Shown piece after piece: positions 60,564-64,000 of a stretch of DNA of 64,000 nt (the first letter of the stretch is position 1; each line of letters starts with the position of its first letter). Source of the stretch: Xylaria sp. FL1777 (taxonomy: Eukaryota; Ascomycota; Sordariomycetes; Xylariales; Xylariaceae); NCBI GenBank assembly GCA_022578965.1, contig MU400514.1, positions 584,953 to 648,952 of the forward strand, read 5' to 3'. The notes beneath the pieces are model-generated. The model worked only from the letters and a program-made list of their open reading frames with translations, was not told the DNA's origin and did no database searches. The position numbers and the translations under genes are program-made.

Positions 60564-61252
60564 AAAAAATAAATATAAATAAATAAAAGTATTATTATGC
60601 AAGCATAATAATAATAGCAAAAAGTGCAGCTAGTTTTATTAAGCTATTTTAAAAAAAATATATTTTTTTATTATGTTATATTATTAATAAATTATTAAAA
60701 ATAGTAAAATATATAGTTATATTAGTAATAATGCATTAATATAATAAATAAATTAAAACGGTTAAATAGCAAAAATAACATATATAAAAAAAGTAAAAAA
60801 TATAGCCTAAAATATAGCAAAAAAAGTATAATGCTATTATATGTTTATAAATTGCAACAAATGTTACTTTTTTGCTATATTTTTGTTTATAAAAATATAT
60901 TAATATATAAGTAAAAAAGCTAAAACTAATTATAAAAGTTTACAAAAAATCTAAAGCTATATATTATTAAGTTAGTAAAAATATTTAAAACATATACTTT
61001 TGCTATTTATTTGCTTTTTTAGTATTGCTTTAGTAAAAAAAAAAAAACTAATAAAAAAAAAAGTTATTAAATATAGCAAAGCAAACTAAAAAATATAATT
61101 GCTAAAGTAAATAATACTAAAATTGCAGTAAAAAAAGCTTTACTAAAACAGGCTTATAATTTTAACTAAAAAATAACTTAAATTAAAAAGCCAAATATAT
61201 ACAAAACAAAAAAAAAATATAGCTAGGTTTTAAACGTTTTATATACTAAGTT

Positions 61253-61410
61253 ATAACACTAAAAAAAGCAATTTATTATTAAAAAAACATGTAGTTTTAA
61301 TTTCTTTTTTATTTTTTGTGCTACACTAAATTAAAACACTAAAAAAAGCAATTTACTACTAAAAAAACGCGTAGTTTTTATTTTCTTTTTATTTTTTATG
61401 CTATACTAAG
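61253..61410. repeat. Two direct copies of a ~78-bp unit
   Basis: AACACTAAAAAAAGCAATTTA occurs near 61255 and 61335, each followed by CTACTAAAAAAAC-like, TAGTTTT and TTCTTTTTATTTTTT segments. The second copy keeps CGCGTAG where the first has CATGTAG. Confidence 0.7.
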
Positions 61411-64000
61411 CAAACTATACTATGTGCTAATTTATTACAATATTGCAATAAAAGCATTTTTTTTCTTTATATAACATATATATATATAATAGCAAATTTT
61501 TGCAAATTTTAGGCATACTAATAAACTATAATGCTTTTTTTATAAAACAGTTGTTTGTTTAAAGCTTAAAACTAGCTCGTTTTTAAAATGTAAAACTAAA
61601 AAAAAATCCTTAAGTTTTAGCAACGTTTTAATATTACAAAAACAAAAAAAAAGCAACATATATTTTATTTATTACTTAGTACTTACTATAATATATAAGT
61701 TTAAAGCATAATATAAGCTATAAACAAATTATATTGCGTTGTATTGTTATACTTATATATAAAAAGGGCTTTAGCTTAGTTATAACGCTTTATACTAAAC
61801 CAAAAGCAAAAAAAAAAAAAAAAAAAAAAAAAAACCAAAAAAAACCAAAAGAATTAAAACGCAAAAACAAACAAAAAAAGCCATAAAAATAAAAAACCTA
61901 GTACGCAAAATAAAACGTACTATAAATAGCTTATTGCTTTATCTTTTTATAATATATGTGCTAAAAAAATAAAGTAAACTTTATAAGCTAAAACTTAATA
62001 AAAACGAAAAGATTATTAGCTACGCGTTTTTTACTTTGTTTTCTTTTTAGCTAGTTAAAAATTAAAAGAACATTACTAAGCCTTGCTTTAAAAAAAAAGC
62101 AATATAAGCTATAATATAAACATTACATTATGCCTTTTATAAAAATGTAAAACTATAAAAAGCTAAATAAGCTTATATAATTTAACGTTAAATTACTTAA
62201 TTATTTAGCTTTTATACTACAAAAGTTAAAAAAAAGCAAAACTTTAATTAAAAAAAAAAAAAAAAGCCATAAAAAAAAAAAGCAACTTTATAGAAATCAA
62301 AAAAAAAATAAGTAATATTTTTCTTTTTTTTTTGCTTGTATAAATAGTGTAGTATATATTATATATTATACTACTATATTTTACTATTACTATTATTTTA
62401 AAAAAAAAAAAAAAAAAAAACAAAAAAAATAAAAAAAACAAAAAAAAACAATACTATAAAAAATATTAGTTATAAACCTTTTATTTTTTTAGCTTTATAC
62501 TAAGTAATAATTTATTAAACGTGCTATTATGCTATTTTTAAACAAAAAATCATAGTATATTTAAAAAGCTATACTTATTAAAACTTAAAACTTAAAAAGC
62601 AACGCTAAATTTTAAACATTATATATTAATAATTTGCTTTTTTTTATATATAAAATAACTTTGCTACGTTTATATTTTTACTATTAATTTTAGCTTTTAT
62701 TTTATACTTAAAAAACTTAGTTTTTAATAAGCTAGCATATTAAAAGTGCTGCTATATAGCTTGCTAAGCTATTATAATGCAGCAATATTACTGCAGTTAT
62801 TACAAGTAAAAAAACTTATAACTTAAAAAGCAGCTAAAGCGCAATACTGCAATTTTTGCAAACTTATAACAAAAAAGTATATAATACTAGCAGTTTTTTA
62901 TTATTTATGTAATAAGCTTATAGTTTAAAGCAATATTAAATATAGTAGCTTTTTTAGCTTTTTTTTTTAATAAAGCTAAAAAACTATTAAAAGCTATGCT
63001 ACTAAAATTGCTTTATAATAACTATATAATAAAAACATATTATTAAATTTTTATATTTGTTTAAGCTTAGCTAAATTAACTTTAAGCATAAAAGCCTTTT
63101 AATAGCTACGTAACTATAGCTATAAAAATAAGTAAGCTAAACATAATAGCTAATTTAGCAATACTATTATTTTTTATTTATAAGTATTACAGTTTTTATT
63201 AAACAAAAGCTATAATAGTAAAGCTTATTATAGTATGCTAGTTTTGCTAAAAAAAAAAGAACCGCTAATATTTACTAAAAAGTTAAGCTAGCTAAAACAT
63301 AATAAAAAAACCCTACAAAAAAAAAAAATGTTTTATTATTGCAGCATATAAATAGCTTTTTACAACAAAGAAATAAAAGCTGTTATAAATAGCTTTAATT
63401 TTATTAAAGCTATAATTTGCGCTTTTATTTAGCAGTAAAAAACGCAAAGCTATTAAGCAGTTATAATAAAACAAAAAAACATAATACAAAAATACAAAAA
63501 GTAGCATTAATTTTTTTATTAGCTATTAAAGCTTTTTAAAGCTTGCTTTTTATGCTTTAATAGCATTTAGGCCTATTTTTTCTAATAAAAGTATAACAAT
63601 AGCTATTATTTATAAAAAAAAGCATATTAAAACGAAAAAAATAAAATAGTAGCACTAATTAACTAGCGCTATATTTTTTAAGCAAAAGCTATAGTTTTAC
63701 TTAAATTGCTTTAACTATAAAATGCCTTAGAACTTGTATAACTAATAAAAATAATATATGCAGTAGTAGCAATTTTAAAAAAAGCATACATTAAAGAACT
63801 ATAACTATAAAAGCATATTAATTTATAAAATTACTAAGTTAGCTATAAAACTAAATAGTTTTTAGTTTTAGCAAGCTTTTAAAAAAACATTAAACGTTTT
63901 AATGCATAATGTTTTAAAGTTTATAAATTTTAAAGCAATAAATTTATTGCTAGCAAAACTAAAAAAAAAAGTTAAGTAAGCAAAAAAAAAAACAAATTAG

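Larger units (their letters stand above)
41091..64000. repeat. 23-kb extremely A+T-rich, gene-free block, probably RIP-degraded repeats
   Basis: By eye about 85-90% A+T with stops in every frame; the longest open frames are only 60-76 codons and look like low-complexity chance runs, so I annotate none. Remaining G and C are concentrated in the dinucleotide GC (AGCT, TGCT, AGCA words). TpA is very abundant. This is the expected residue of C-to-T mutation on both strands of repeated DNA (RIP). Ancient tandem duplications, poly-A/T runs and one less-mutated island are still visible inside. It runs off the end of the window, so its full size is unknown. It may be centromeric, pericentromeric or subtelomeric; no telomeric hexamers are seen. 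Confidence 0.82.

Noticed and set aside
41091..64000. Possibility that the AT block is mitochondrial DNA inserted in the nucleus
   Set aside because: No mitochondrial protein, rRNA or tRNA-like segment is visible, and the block is riddled with stops in every frame under any code.
41091..64000. Telomere at the right end
   Set aside because: No TTAGGG/CCCTAA arrays are present; the block simply runs out of the window.

Overview
This window looks like nuclear DNA from a filamentous ascomycete, most likely a Sordariomycete. Genes on both strands are broken by short introns (about 55-170 nt) with GT..AG ends and CTRAY-type branch sites. The proteins are fungal (Gcn1, Prp24, bZIP-ankyrin), and heavily mutated A+T-rich DNA of the kind left by repeat-induced point mutation (RIP) is present. 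All gene models were built by hand translation. Where an exon joint could not be closed, this is stated.

Layout. 1-14 kb is a conserved core block: the 5' half of GCN1 (minus), a DHX29-like DExH helicase (plus, 7 exons) and a single-exon PRP24/SART3-like U6 snRNP factor (minus). GCN1 and the helicase diverge from one ~1.2 kb intergenic region and both act in translation. 14-23 kb is a mixed block: two unrecognised membrane-protein genes, a fumarylacetoacetate-hydrolase-family enzyme and a membrane-anchored TAP-type alpha/beta hydrolase.

23-40.8 kb is an accessory-looking island with wide, gene-poor gaps. It holds a small secreted-type protein and a seven-exon HExxH putative metallopeptidase (both minus), a decayed duplicate of the PRP22 splicing helicase, an 18-repeat ankyrin protein fused to a vWA domain, a convergent PD-(D/E)XK-like protein, a kinase-fold protein, a truncated-bZIP/ankyrin protein and an Ayr1-like short-chain reductase. 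GC-rich palindromes sit near 37.26 kb and 40.97 kb.

From ~41.09 kb to the end of the window (23 kb) there is an extremely A+T-rich block with no credible gene. Stops saturate all frames. It keeps traces of ancient tandem duplications, one less-mutated LTR-like island (~46.16-46.35 kb), strand-biased poly-T and poly-A domains and a (TAA/TAG)-type triplet array. I read it as RIP-degraded repeat DNA, possibly a centromeric, pericentromeric or subtelomeric AT isochore. No telomere repeat is visible.

The most unusual items are the HExxH protein, the ankyrin-vWA protein beside a nuclease-like and a kinase-like gene, and the PRP22 relic, whose C-to-T-type stops suggest RIP acted on a duplicated housekeeping gene.
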